Source: Jaenimonas drosophilae
Taxonomy: Eukaryota > Euglenozoa > Kinetoplastea > Trypanosomatida > Trypanosomatidae
Length of the DNA stretch: 23,552 nt
NCBI GenBank assembly: GCA_030849065.1
Contig: JASAON010001418.1
Span: 1 to 23,552, forward strand
Direction of reading: 5' to 3'
This document shows positions 1 through 7,185 of the stretch, one piece after another. How positions within the stretch are numbered: position 1 is the stretch's first letter; every line of letters starts with the position of its first letter. The notes below the pieces were generated by a model. That model saw only the letters and a program-made list of their open reading frames with translations. It did no database searches and was not told the DNA's origin. The position numbers and the translations under genes were made by a program.

Positions 1-333
1 CCGTATGATGAGCCGGCGTTGCAAATCGCTAAAAAAAAATACCCATTCGCTTCCCAAATAAAAAGCGGAGAGTTTCAAAGCCTTTGTTTCTGTGGAACTT
101 TGACACTGTTTTTCCCTGATCGGGGTTCATTATTGGGGAGACCCCCCCCTCCAAGAACCAGCCCACCAGGCCAAACAAATGAAAACACAACGGCGTGTGT
201 GCGTGCGGGGGGGGGGCGCGCCGCGTTGGAAACCATTGGCCAACCGCATGGTTGCGCATTGCCAAAATGCGCGTTGGGGTCCCTCAGCCATTGCTGCCAT
301 TTTGTTTTTGGAGGGGGGGGGTTTCGGGGCCAA

Positions 334-369
334 CCGGCGGCGCCCGCCTCGATTGGAGAGCGCCGCCGG
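334..369. repeat. Perfect 9-bp GC inverted repeat
   Basis: CCGGCGGCG at 334-342 is matched by its reverse complement at 361-369, with an 18-base spacer. It lies 12 bases after the G9 tract. It could form a hairpin or cruciform, but short GC palindromes are expected to arise by chance in such GC-rich DNA. Confidence 0.6.
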
Positions 370-676
370 CAGTATATTTCCGCGCGGGGACCTCCCCTGC
401 GGCGAAACAAATTATCGGCTGGATATATTGCGGCAGCCAAGGTCAATCCATTATAGAACACGGACTGTCCAACCAACCCATTGCCTGGCCATATATATCC
501 ATACAAACCCATACGATACGCTCGACGCTCCCAAGAATTGAAAATGAATACTCATTCGCCCCAAGGAGTGGACAAGGGGAAAATTGGGAGGCAAGATTGG
601 CGCGATGCAAGCCGCCAGCGCACCTTTTTTTCTTGCGGCGCAGCCATTCCTCACTTAAAGAGGGGCAAAAAAAAGA

Positions 677-698
677 GGCCGCGGGCCCTGGCGCGGCC
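677..698. repeat. Perfect 7-bp GC inverted repeat
   Basis: GGCCGCG at 677-683 pairs with CGCGGCC at 692-698 across an 8-base spacer, preceded by an A8 tract at 667-674. It is a GC-rich hairpin candidate inside the gene-free region, with no function assigned. Confidence 0.5.
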
Positions 699-1117
699 AA
701 GGGGCCATCTTTCCCGCACCCCGCCCTTTTTCTGCGCTCGCGGTTGGGGGCGGTGTTGTCCTGTGGGGAAACTTGGCGGGGGCATCCCGCACCCCCCGCC
801 GCGAAAACGAGACGCCCCCCCCCCAACCCCCGCCCCTGGCAATGAATAAATCGGAGTCGACCCCCTCGTTTTCCGGGCGTTCGTTTTCACCTCGCGGCGC
901 CACAAGGGGGGATTCCGATGTGGGCGCCACCGCGGGCAAATGGCGCGCGCTGGTATTTGGCCAGCGGCGCTTCCGCTGTTTTCTATTTTTTTTTTGGGGG
1001 GGGGGTATATCTGAATTTGCCAAATCAATGCGGATGCTGTGTTGCAAAGGTTCGCTTCGCCGGTTATAGCGGCCGTGGAAATGTCCCGCGCGCGCCACAT
1101 TCTCCGGCCGTTGGGAA

Positions 1118-1235
1118 TCTTGTTCCGGGGGTTCGCGGCGGGGGTTGGTTTGGCGGCCCCTTGGGCCCCGGTCGGGGTTTTGCGCGGCGCCTGTGGGGGT
1201 TCCCTTGCGGTTGGTGTTGTTTTTCGCGGGGTTGG
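1118..1235 (+). other. 118-base stretch without adenine on the + strand
   Basis: There is no A between the AA at 1116-1117 and the AAA at 1236-1238. The stretch is G/T/C only and G-rich, with G5 runs at 1127-1131 and 1140-1144. The strong A depletion continues to 1394, with about 15 A in 277 bases. A G-rich, A-poor non-template strand favours R-loops and G-quadruplexes, so a transcription-linked role is a reasonable inference. Confidence 0.8.
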
Positions 1236-1552
1236 AAAGCACATTGCGCTTCTGCGGCTGGGGCGGCTTTTGCATTTCCAGACCGACTGGGGTTTCCAAA
1301 GCGCTGCCTTTTGCCCCCCCCCCGCCCCCATTTGGTAGCGCGGCGTTCTTGTTTCGACCGGTGGTTTTTGGTGCTGCGGGGTTGGGGGGGGGGGTAAGCC
1401 GCACGGTTCGCGCCAATAGTTTTTGTGGGTGCACACCCCGCTTTTGTTTGGTGCTGAAACAATCCGCTGTTTCTATGGATTATTTTGGGAGTGGTGCTAA
1501 CGCCTTTGTGGCGCCACTGAAAACAAGTGATCAACGCTAATCAAGATATACA

Positions 1553-1581
1553 TTGCTCCAATCTCCCATTCGCTAGCGCAG
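1553..1581 (+). promoter_or_regulatory. Weak candidate spliced-leader acceptor for the first coiled-coil gene
   Basis: A modest pyrimidine-rich stretch (1553-1571) is followed by CAG at 1579-1581, 37 bases before the ATG at 1619. Another AG lies at 1592-1593. It is weaker than the acceptors of later genes. Confidence 0.3.
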
Positions 1582-1618
1582 TTTTCTTGCGAGGAGGTTG
1601 CGTTTGATCTCCACGCAC

Positions 1619-3157
1619 ATGGAAAATGAAGTCTCGGGCTTAGCTGAAACCGCAAGTAGGTTACTTAGTCTCATAAATACAGGTGATAGAAAGTCTGACC
1701 AGGATGAAGCTACGCCGCCCGTGCCAGGAGAACCTATTGGTATTGCCTTTCATGGAAAATCAAACCGGCCGAGCGATGCTGAGGAGCTTCGCAAAGACTT
1801 CGCAATTCAGGAGCGCATACTGGCAGAGTTGCAGCGTGAGAACGAACAGCTGTTTCTAGATAAAAAAGCATTGCATTCCGAAAATAGATCACTTCAGGAT
1901 GCACTCGCCAATCTACAGGCGAAGCACAGTCTGTTATTAAGTTCGAAGGAACAGTTGGATTACCGACAGCGCTCTGTAGACACACACTCTGCAAGTCCAA
2001 TTGTGATGAATGCAGTCAACTTGCAAGAAGCGAGCTCACTAGCAGAAACAGCTAAAGACGTCGCGGCACACCAATCTGGAGGTGTGGATGGACACTGCGG
2101 TGCTGATGTTGGTTCGATGAATAAACAACAAAGCAGACCAGAATGCGATAGCTCACCTTCGCCTGACAACCTCAATGATTGTGCTTTGCGGCCTGACAGT
2201 ACTCCAACGAGCTGCGTGGCTGAAAATGATAGCCTGCGACGCCGTATTTCACAGGTGGAGATGGCACTTCAGGAGAAAGATTTATGGATCAGCAGATCGG
2301 TTCAAAAGCACCGTGACCAGCGAGTAAAAATGGAGCAACGCCACTTGCTTGATCTCGAGGCATTGAGATCAGCAATTTCCAGCTCTATCACTAGCGAGCA
2401 GTCGTCGCGCATGGCTACTCTTGAGGGGGAGTTGAGTGAGGCCCACAGAAAGGTGGAGAGATTAACCTCATCATCCACAAGTTTGAATGATGAACTCATC
2501 GAGAGAAATGCCCAGCTGGAGGCATTAAAGGCCAAGAACTCTGAACTGAGAAAGAAGCTTGATCTGGCAAATGATTCTGTGGAGTCACTATCTGAAGCGA
2601 AGATTCGTCTGGAAGCCCAATTGGTTTCACTACAAGATGAACAGACCATTCGAGCCAAGCATCTTTCTGAGACCGAAATTGCGTGTAAGATGAACCAGGA
2701 ATTGTTTGAGCGACGTATTGCCAATTTGCAGCGCGATTATTCATTGGAGTTGAGTGACGTGCGGAAACAGCATAACTCTGCTCTCTCAAAACTTGAGAAC
2801 CAGCATCGAGAGGAGTTGAGGATTCTTTCCGAGAGTCATCCATCCAAACTCTCTCAAGACGTTTCTCGTGAGTTGGCGAAAATTCAGGTTGATGGAACAA
2901 CGAAGTCTTTCCTTAAAAGTGTTTTGGACCGATTATGCTTCATTGAGAGTAGATACAAACAGAAGGAGCGTGAGCTTCAGTATGAACTTGACGAGGTGAA
3001 GAGAATTGCGGAGTTTGAGCTCGTTCTAGAAAAGCAGAAGACCGAGGCGGCAATAGAGGAAAAATATCTTCAAATTCACGACTTCCGGTCCCAACTGGAT
3101 GTGCTGATTCGCGAGATCACCAAGGAGAACCGATCGATTGGACGGAATCTGGTGTAG
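1619..3157 (+). CDS. Coiled-coil protein of unknown function (512 aa)
   Basis: This is the first gene of the array. The ATG at 1619 is used because the upstream in-frame codon at 1598 is TTG. A short N-terminal part is followed by a heptad-rich helix (about residues 54-117), a Ser/Pro/Asp/Asn-rich linker (about 118-202) and a long, nearly continuous coiled coil (about 203-505) dense in Glu, Lys, Arg and Leu. No catalytic motif, membrane span or signal peptide is visible. Such proteins in flagellates are often basal-body, axonemal or other cytoskeletal scaffolds. That fits the neighbouring coiled-coil and EB1-like genes but is only inference. I do not recognise a named family, and coiled-coil similarity alone would mislead. 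Confidence 0.85.
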   Translation: MENEVSGLAETASRLLSLINTGDRKSDQDEATPPVPGEPIGIAFHGKSNRPSDAEELRKDFAIQERILAELQRENEQLFLDKKALHSENRSLQDALANLQAKHSLLLSSKEQLDYRQRSVDTHSASPIVMNAVNLQEASSLAETAKDVAAHQSGGVDGHCGADVGSMNKQQSRPECDSSPSPDNLNDCALRPDSTPTSCVAENDSLRRRISQVEMALQEKDLWISRSVQKHRDQRVKMEQRHLLDLEALRSAISSSITSEQSSRMATLEGELSEAHRKVERLTSSSTSLNDELIERNAQLEALKAKNSELRKKLDLANDSVESLSEAKIRLEAQLVSLQDEQTIRAKHLSETEIACKMNQELFERRIANLQRDYSLELSDVRKQHNSALSKLENQHREELRILSESHPSKLSQDVSRELAKIQVDGTTKSFLKSVLDRLCFIESRYKQKERELQYELDEVKRIAEFELVLEKQKTEAAIEEKYLQIHDFRSQLDVLIREITKENRSIGRNLV

Positions 3158-3251
3158 TTCTTTGTCATGACCAAATTTTGATGATGCGACAAATTTGATG
3201 CATAGTAATGGATGTGCCACAACAGTCCTGCAATTCAACGAAAATCTCCCG

Positions 3252-3284
3252 CTTTTTTTCTCCCCCTTTGCATCTCGCATCTAG
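3252..3284 (+). promoter_or_regulatory. Candidate spliced-leader acceptor
   Basis: An 18-base almost pure pyrimidine tract (3252-3269) precedes the AG at 3283-3284. Using it would leave a 27-base 5' UTR before the ATG at 3312. Confidence 0.6.
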
Positions 3285-3311
3285 TGGTGCGAGCTAGTGA
3301 CTGCAGTTGCA

Positions 3312-5669
3312 ATGAGTTGCGTCAGTTCTGAATCCACAAAAGAAGAGCTTGTGGAGTCTATTCGTGCTCTTCAAAAACAAGTTGCGGAGCATGCTCTCAA
3401 CGATAGCGCGGCCCATGGCAAAATGGTTGGCCTTCAGGATCTTCTGGATGAGAAGAATGAGCAAATTAGGGCAATCACTGAGCAGAGCATTGTTTTGTCC
3501 GAAAAAGTTGTGGAGAATGAAGAAACAATTGGCGCGCTAATTCGTCAAATGGAACAGATGCGCAGTACACTACATACCGATGGTGGAACAAATCCAGACA
3601 ACAACAAATTGCCCTTTCTGGGCGAAGGGAAGGTTATTGGTGTCGCAACAAAGGAAGGCTCACGCAACACCCCAAAGGTCATGGCGCGTCACGATGGACG
3701 TTCTTCAACAGGAGAGCAAGCGCATGAAGTATCCAAAGGACAGGTTATAGGATCTCATGGGGGATCATCTGTGACGACTCATACTGGTGATGACATCGCC
3801 GCTATGGAGAACAAAATGCGCGAATTACAGGAAGTTAATACACTCTATGCAGCCATTGTGTCCCAGCATGACGATGATGACAAATCTCGTCGCAACATTT
3901 CTTACCGAAGTAACGTAGCCACAAGTCAAGATGATTCGGACATTCGAAATTTACGAGAGCGCTGTGAGCAATTGCAACGTAATGGCGATCGAATGGCCAG
4001 CGAAAACGCGTCTGTGAGACAAGTGAACGTGTCCCTTCGAGAGGAGAACTCAAGATTAGAATTGGAAATGGCTGAGATGCTGAAATGGAAATTATCTGTG
4101 GAGGCAAACATGGCCAGCTCAATCCCGATCCCCGAAGCACGCGAGCAGCCCGATGTATTAGGAGCAACAGAACCTCAAAGTACCGCTGTCAACCTTATTG
4201 GAGGTGCGCCAACTTGCCTGATATCCCCGTCCGTCGCAACGGCTTCTCTTCCCCAACAGCTACGCAGTCTTCCACCAATCTCGATTCGACATCCAACAAC
4301 ACAGGAGCAGGAACTGCTGAAGCGTATCGATCTATATACATCACATATTGCTCAGCGTGATGCCTACGAAGCAGATCGTCAGCGGAGTTTTAGCGAAATG
4401 GAAGCTGCGCGGGCACTTCTGTTCTCAAATCTCAATGAGAAGCTGACAAATCAGAGAGAAGAGATTAAACATCTGCAGAGTCTAAACACATGTCAATCAA
4501 ATGTCAATCCAGATGCACATGTAATTGATGACTTTCATCAATTGCGTGCTTCCGACGTTGCTTGCGCTGCCACTTCGCCGATTAAGGAAGATTCTTTCCC
4601 TGTATTTTGGGCAAACTTGGTGAATGATGAGCTGATGGATCGACTTCACGTGGAACTTGACGCTGCGGACGCGCTTTTTCATCTCATGACCAACCACCCT
4701 GTGCATCTGATTCGCTGGATAGACGACCGCAAACCTGACATGGAGCGCGTGGACCCAGTTCTCACGTTGAGCAGCTCAGGTGAACAGAATACTGATGATC
4801 ACTCACGTGAAGGGATTGATGAGTGTGTTTCATGTAGTTTAATTGAAGAAAAGATGAACCTTGCCTTCGATGAAGTTTTAAACTATTTTGAAGCTTTGGT
4901 CAAACCACTCAACGCGACGAAAGTCAGATCCTTTTCCGGAAGTCTCATGGAAAGTCTTTATGCACTGCAAAGCGAAGACAGAGAAGATCTTCTTCTGGTG
5001 CGTATGAAAGCACACCAAAGAAGTCTGGATGCAAGATCTCCGATTAGGAGTATATCTGAGATCCGAGGAGAGGATTATGTGGGTGACTTCGAGCATATGC
5101 AGCAGCAACGCTCTTTAGGTGAGAATCGTGACGGTGTTAGCTCGTGCAAATTCGCAAGTTTCGACACTACCGTTGAGAATGGCACACCAAGCCCACCCCA
5201 TATTGTAGCTTCTCACTGTGTTGAGCGAAGTTTGCCGAGTGAAACTGAGGAACTCATGATCAGTCCATTATCCGAAACCGATGGCGCTGGTATCCGCGAT
5301 TGTCAAGATATGACGAAGACAGACCAACAACATCCAGACAGAACTAACTGTGCTCGCCAAGGTTCGTCTCTTCGGGATCAGCATGAAGTAGGGGAAGTTG
5401 TGGGGCCAGGCTTAAGCCAGCTCTCTGAGTTTCTGCTGTCCAGTGGAGGAGCGAGAGAAAGTGTTGGGCATGCGAAGCAAGAATGTGACGGGGAATCTGT
5501 GAGTGATACAAAAAACGACTTGCCATCCACAGGAGTCTCGTGTGAACATTACCCCACTGCTTCTCCTCAGGTTCACACCAGTGAAACCCATCTCTCCGCA
5601 GAGAAGACGTTATTGGGTAGTGACAGCAGCGGCGAAGATATTACCGCTGAATTTGATCCTTTTTCTTGA
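3312..5669 (+). CDS. Large coiled-coil protein with a central helical region (785 aa)
   Basis: The ATG at 3312 follows the splice acceptor; the frame is open slightly further upstream only through GTG. Visible parts in order are an N-terminal coiled coil (about residues 5-75), a polar linker, a second coiled coil (about 165-270), a third (about 330-400), a helical non-repetitive region (about 429-576) rich in Leu, Met, Phe and Trp that could be a folded domain, and a long Ser/Thr/Glu-rich tail that is probably disordered. No enzyme motif, membrane segment or signal peptide is seen. The gene sits between another coiled-coil gene and an EB1-like gene, suggesting a cytoskeletal or flagellar scaffold, but no family is recognised and the role is unassigned. 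Confidence 0.85.
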   Translation: MSCVSSESTKEELVESIRALQKQVAEHALNDSAAHGKMVGLQDLLDEKNEQIRAITEQSIVLSEKVVENEETIGALIRQMEQMRSTLHTDGGTNPDNNKLPFLGEGKVIGVATKEGSRNTPKVMARHDGRSSTGEQAHEVSKGQVIGSHGGSSVTTHTGDDIAAMENKMRELQEVNTLYAAIVSQHDDDDKSRRNISYRSNVATSQDDSDIRNLRERCEQLQRNGDRMASENASVRQVNVSLREENSRLELEMAEMLKWKLSVEANMASSIPIPEAREQPDVLGATEPQSTAVNLIGGAPTCLISPSVATASLPQQLRSLPPISIRHPTTQEQELLKRIDLYTSHIAQRDAYEADRQRSFSEMEAARALLFSNLNEKLTNQREEIKHLQSLNTCQSNVNPDAHVIDDFHQLRASDVACAATSPIKEDSFPVFWANLVNDELMDRLHVELDAADALFHLMTNHPVHLIRWIDDRKPDMERVDPVLTLSSSGEQNTDDHSREGIDECVSCSLIEEKMNLAFDEVLNYFEALVKPLNATKVRSFSGSLMESLYALQSEDREDLLLVRMKAHQRSLDARSPIRSISEIRGEDYVGDFEHMQQQRSLGENRDGVSSCKFASFDTTVENGTPSPPHIVASHCVERSLPSETEELMISPLSETDGAGIRDCQDMTKTDQQHPDRTNCARQGSSLRDQHEVGEVVGPGLSQLSEFLLSSGGARESVGHAKQECDGESVSDTKNDLPSTGVSCEHYPTASPQVHTSETHLSAEKTLLGSDSSGEDITAEFDPFS

Positions 5670-5690
5670 TTCCTGTTGACTCTTGTTCAG

Positions 5691-5711
5691 TTTTTTTTGT
5701 TGTTGTTGTTG
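5691..5711 (+). repeat. T tract and short TTG microsatellite
   Basis: A T8 run followed by about five TTG units lies 22 bases after the stop of the preceding gene. It may serve as a polypyrimidine signal coupling polyadenylation of that gene to trans-splicing of the next. Confidence 0.6.
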
Positions 5712-5765
5712 ACTTCTGTGATGAAGACACTGAAACTTTGATAGTACTTTTCAGTGGTAAATATG

Positions 5766-5789
5766 CTTTTTCTGCTACTTTTCTTTCAG
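5766..5789 (+). promoter_or_regulatory. Strong candidate spliced-leader acceptor
   Basis: A pyrimidine-rich run ends in TTTCAG (AG at 5788-5789), leaving a 12-base 5' UTR before the ATG at 5802. It is one of the clearest acceptor sites in the window. Confidence 0.65.
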
Positions 5790-5801
5790 CGTGTGAAATA
5801 G

Positions 5802-6968
5802 ATGTCGCGAAGAAATGAAGCCATCCCACAAGGAAGGAAGGAGCTCCTCTTCTGGCTGAATAGTTTGTGCAGTGCAGAGTATCCCACGGTTGAGTCTCTT
5901 CGCGATGGGGCGGCGTATTGCACCCTAATTGAGGCTGCAATGTCACGTATATCTGAGAATTGTGAGGCCACTAATGCCCCTGGATGCAATAATATCTCTC
6001 AGCGAGCCCATAGAGCTGTCAATGCCTTGGGAAAAATAGACTGGAGTGCTACACCCGCCGTGTGCGAGGTAATGGATGCAGCTGCGGACCACCGACGAGT
6101 GCGAGATGCTTGCACACGCAACATGCATGTTCTCCAAGAGCTTCTTCGCTATTGTGTGCCACAAGAGCACGCGTTGGAAATCGATGTTGTTCGCTTGGCT
6201 TCAGGAAAACTGCAGGATCACCTGAAATTGCTACAGTGGCTTTTTAATTTCATGTCCAAGGTGTTGCCGAGCTACTCGAAGAAGTCACTTGAAAACCGAA
6301 CGTCGCAAAAGGCTCGAGAGCTGGAAGGGGTCAAGCTTAACCGAGCCGCCAAGTTGCTGGAACGCAGAAACCACAGCGAATCTTCTCGTGATGTTTCAAG
6401 TCGTCTGTCTGTTGGCATGGCTAATACAGACACTACTACTCCACCCCATTCCGGATATAGTGGAGCTAAGTCAGAGAAACAAAGCAGACCGAGTACGTCA
6501 CGGAGATCTTCTTCTCAAAATCAGCAATCCGCTCCTGCCTTCCAGGGAGCTGAATCGCGCCGTTCTCCAGCTAGTGCTCGTGGTGTGACAGACCCGTCGT
6601 CGCAGGGCACTGCCGGAGAAATACCTGGCGCGTTATCGTTCTATCAAAAAGGATCTGCCATCGTTCCCAGCAGTATGAGAGATACGCTGGTGCAGCTGCG
6701 AGTTCAGATTGAGAATCTTGAGTCTTTGACCTTCCGCAATCATAGCAGACATCAGAGTAGCCTCACTCGAGTACAGAATGAATGTACTACATCGGAATTA
6801 TCGGTTACTGGTGACACTGAAGGTCTGCCGCCTTGCGGAACCTTGTCGCTTCACCGACTCGGAGATTTGCTGGAGATCCGCGATATTTTGACCCAGAGAT
6901 GCATGGGTGCTGAGGCTCTCATTGCAGAGTACAATAGCTGCTCGTCAAGAAGCTTTTTTGGATCGTGA
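5802..6968 (+). CDS. EB1-family microtubule end-binding protein (divergent)
   Basis: Predicted microtubule plus-end tracking protein of 388 aa. The N-terminus is an EB1-type calponin-homology domain (about residues 11-155). It includes the DGAAYC motif at 35-40 and the stretch SGKLQDHLKLLQWLFNFM at 134-151, which parallels the conserved KGKFQDN...QWF segment of EB1. A basic, Ser-rich linker (about 157-290) would suit microtubule contact. A C-terminal helical segment (about 293-376) may be the dimerising EB homology region, though its match is weaker. Oddities: about 40 more residues than usual lie between GAAYC and the GKxQD motif, and the C-terminus ends in Ser-Phe-Phe-Gly-Ser rather than the acidic EEY/F tail that recruits CAP-Gly proteins. 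Family assignment of the CH domain is fairly secure; partner binding is inferred. Confidence 0.8.
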   Translation: MSRRNEAIPQGRKELLFWLNSLCSAEYPTVESLRDGAAYCTLIEAAMSRISENCEATNAPGCNNISQRAHRAVNALGKIDWSATPAVCEVMDAAADHRRVRDACTRNMHVLQELLRYCVPQEHALEIDVVRLASGKLQDHLKLLQWLFNFMSKVLPSYSKKSLENRTSQKARELEGVKLNRAAKLLERRNHSESSRDVSSRLSVGMANTDTTTPPHSGYSGAKSEKQSRPSTSRRSSSQNQQSAPAFQGAESRRSPASARGVTDPSSQGTAGEIPGALSFYQKGSAIVPSSMRDTLVQLRVQIENLESLTFRNHSRHQSSLTRVQNECTTSELSVTGDTEGLPPCGTLSLHRLGDLLEIRDILTQRCMGAEALIAEYNSCSSRSFFGS

Positions 6969-7130
6969 GCCGTGAGCGTACAGCAATACATGTTGCGCAC
7001 CTAGACACCCAATTGTGAGGAAATAATCCATAGAGTTGCCTGTTTCTGCAGAGACAATATCGCCGTTTTGTATTTGTAAGTCAGCTCAATTCAATGACAG
7101 AAACAATTCTACCTATGTACAAGATTTATG

Positions 7131-7177
7131 CTCGCTCCTTGCTTGTTTGCCACATGTGTAGCTCTATCATATTTTAG
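7131..7177 (+). promoter_or_regulatory. Candidate spliced-leader acceptor
   Basis: Pyrimidine-rich sequence (7131-7152) precedes AG dinucleotides at 7160-7161 and 7176-7177. Either would give a short 5' UTR before the ATG at 7186. Confidence 0.4.
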
Positions 7178-7185
7178 TGCCTGTA

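Larger units (their letters stand above)
142..1394. repeat. Cluster of seven G/C homopolymer tracts
   Basis: Tracts on the + strand are C8 at 142-149, G10 at 207-216, G9 at 313-321, C10 at 815-824, G10 at 996-1005 (directly after T10 at 986-995), C10 at 1314-1323 and G11 at 1384-1394. I saw no G or C tract of 8 or more in the remaining 22 kb, where the longest noticed are C6 runs inside genes. Four tracts are G on the + strand, including the one closest to the first gene, which is the orientation expected for + strand transcription. Confidence 0.85.
1..1618. other. Gene-free, GC-rich, homopolymer-studded region upstream of the gene array (candidate transcription start or strand-switch region)
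   Basis: Seen: this stretch is much richer in G and C than the rest of the window. It carries seven G or C tracts of 8-11 bases between 142 and 1394, several perfect GC inverted repeats, and long strand-asymmetric segments: A/C-rich near 135-195 and 440-540, G/T-rich at 1118-1394. Open frames of up to about 260 codons exist on both strands and overlap in several frames at once. That is what stop-poor GC-rich DNA gives, and their translations are low-complexity Pro/Gly/Arg with no recognisable domain. Known: in Trypanosoma brucei, RNA polymerase II start regions lie at the head of directional gene clusters and are enriched in long G runs. Inferred: this may be the start region for the twelve + strand genes that follow. 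It could instead be a divergent strand-switch region, a replication or centromere-like element, or a repeat remnant. Confidence 0.5.

Noticed and set aside
195..845. Open + strand frame of about 216 codons in the upstream region
   Set aside because: It starts inside GC-rich low-complexity DNA, crosses homopolymer tracts and overlaps other equally long frames. No family resemblance.
879..1054. T10-G10 junction near 986-1005 as a telomere-like repeat
   Set aside because: It is a single T tract followed by a single G tract, with no tandem hexamer repeats such as TTAGGG, so it is not a telomere.
651..1436. Long open frames on the minus strand (about 260 codons in two overlapping frames)
   Set aside because: Both frames are open over the same GC-rich, T-poor (minus strand) sequence, and the translations are low-complexity Pro/Arg/Gly/Lys without domains. 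Absence of A on the + strand removes most stop codons, so openness is not evidence of coding.
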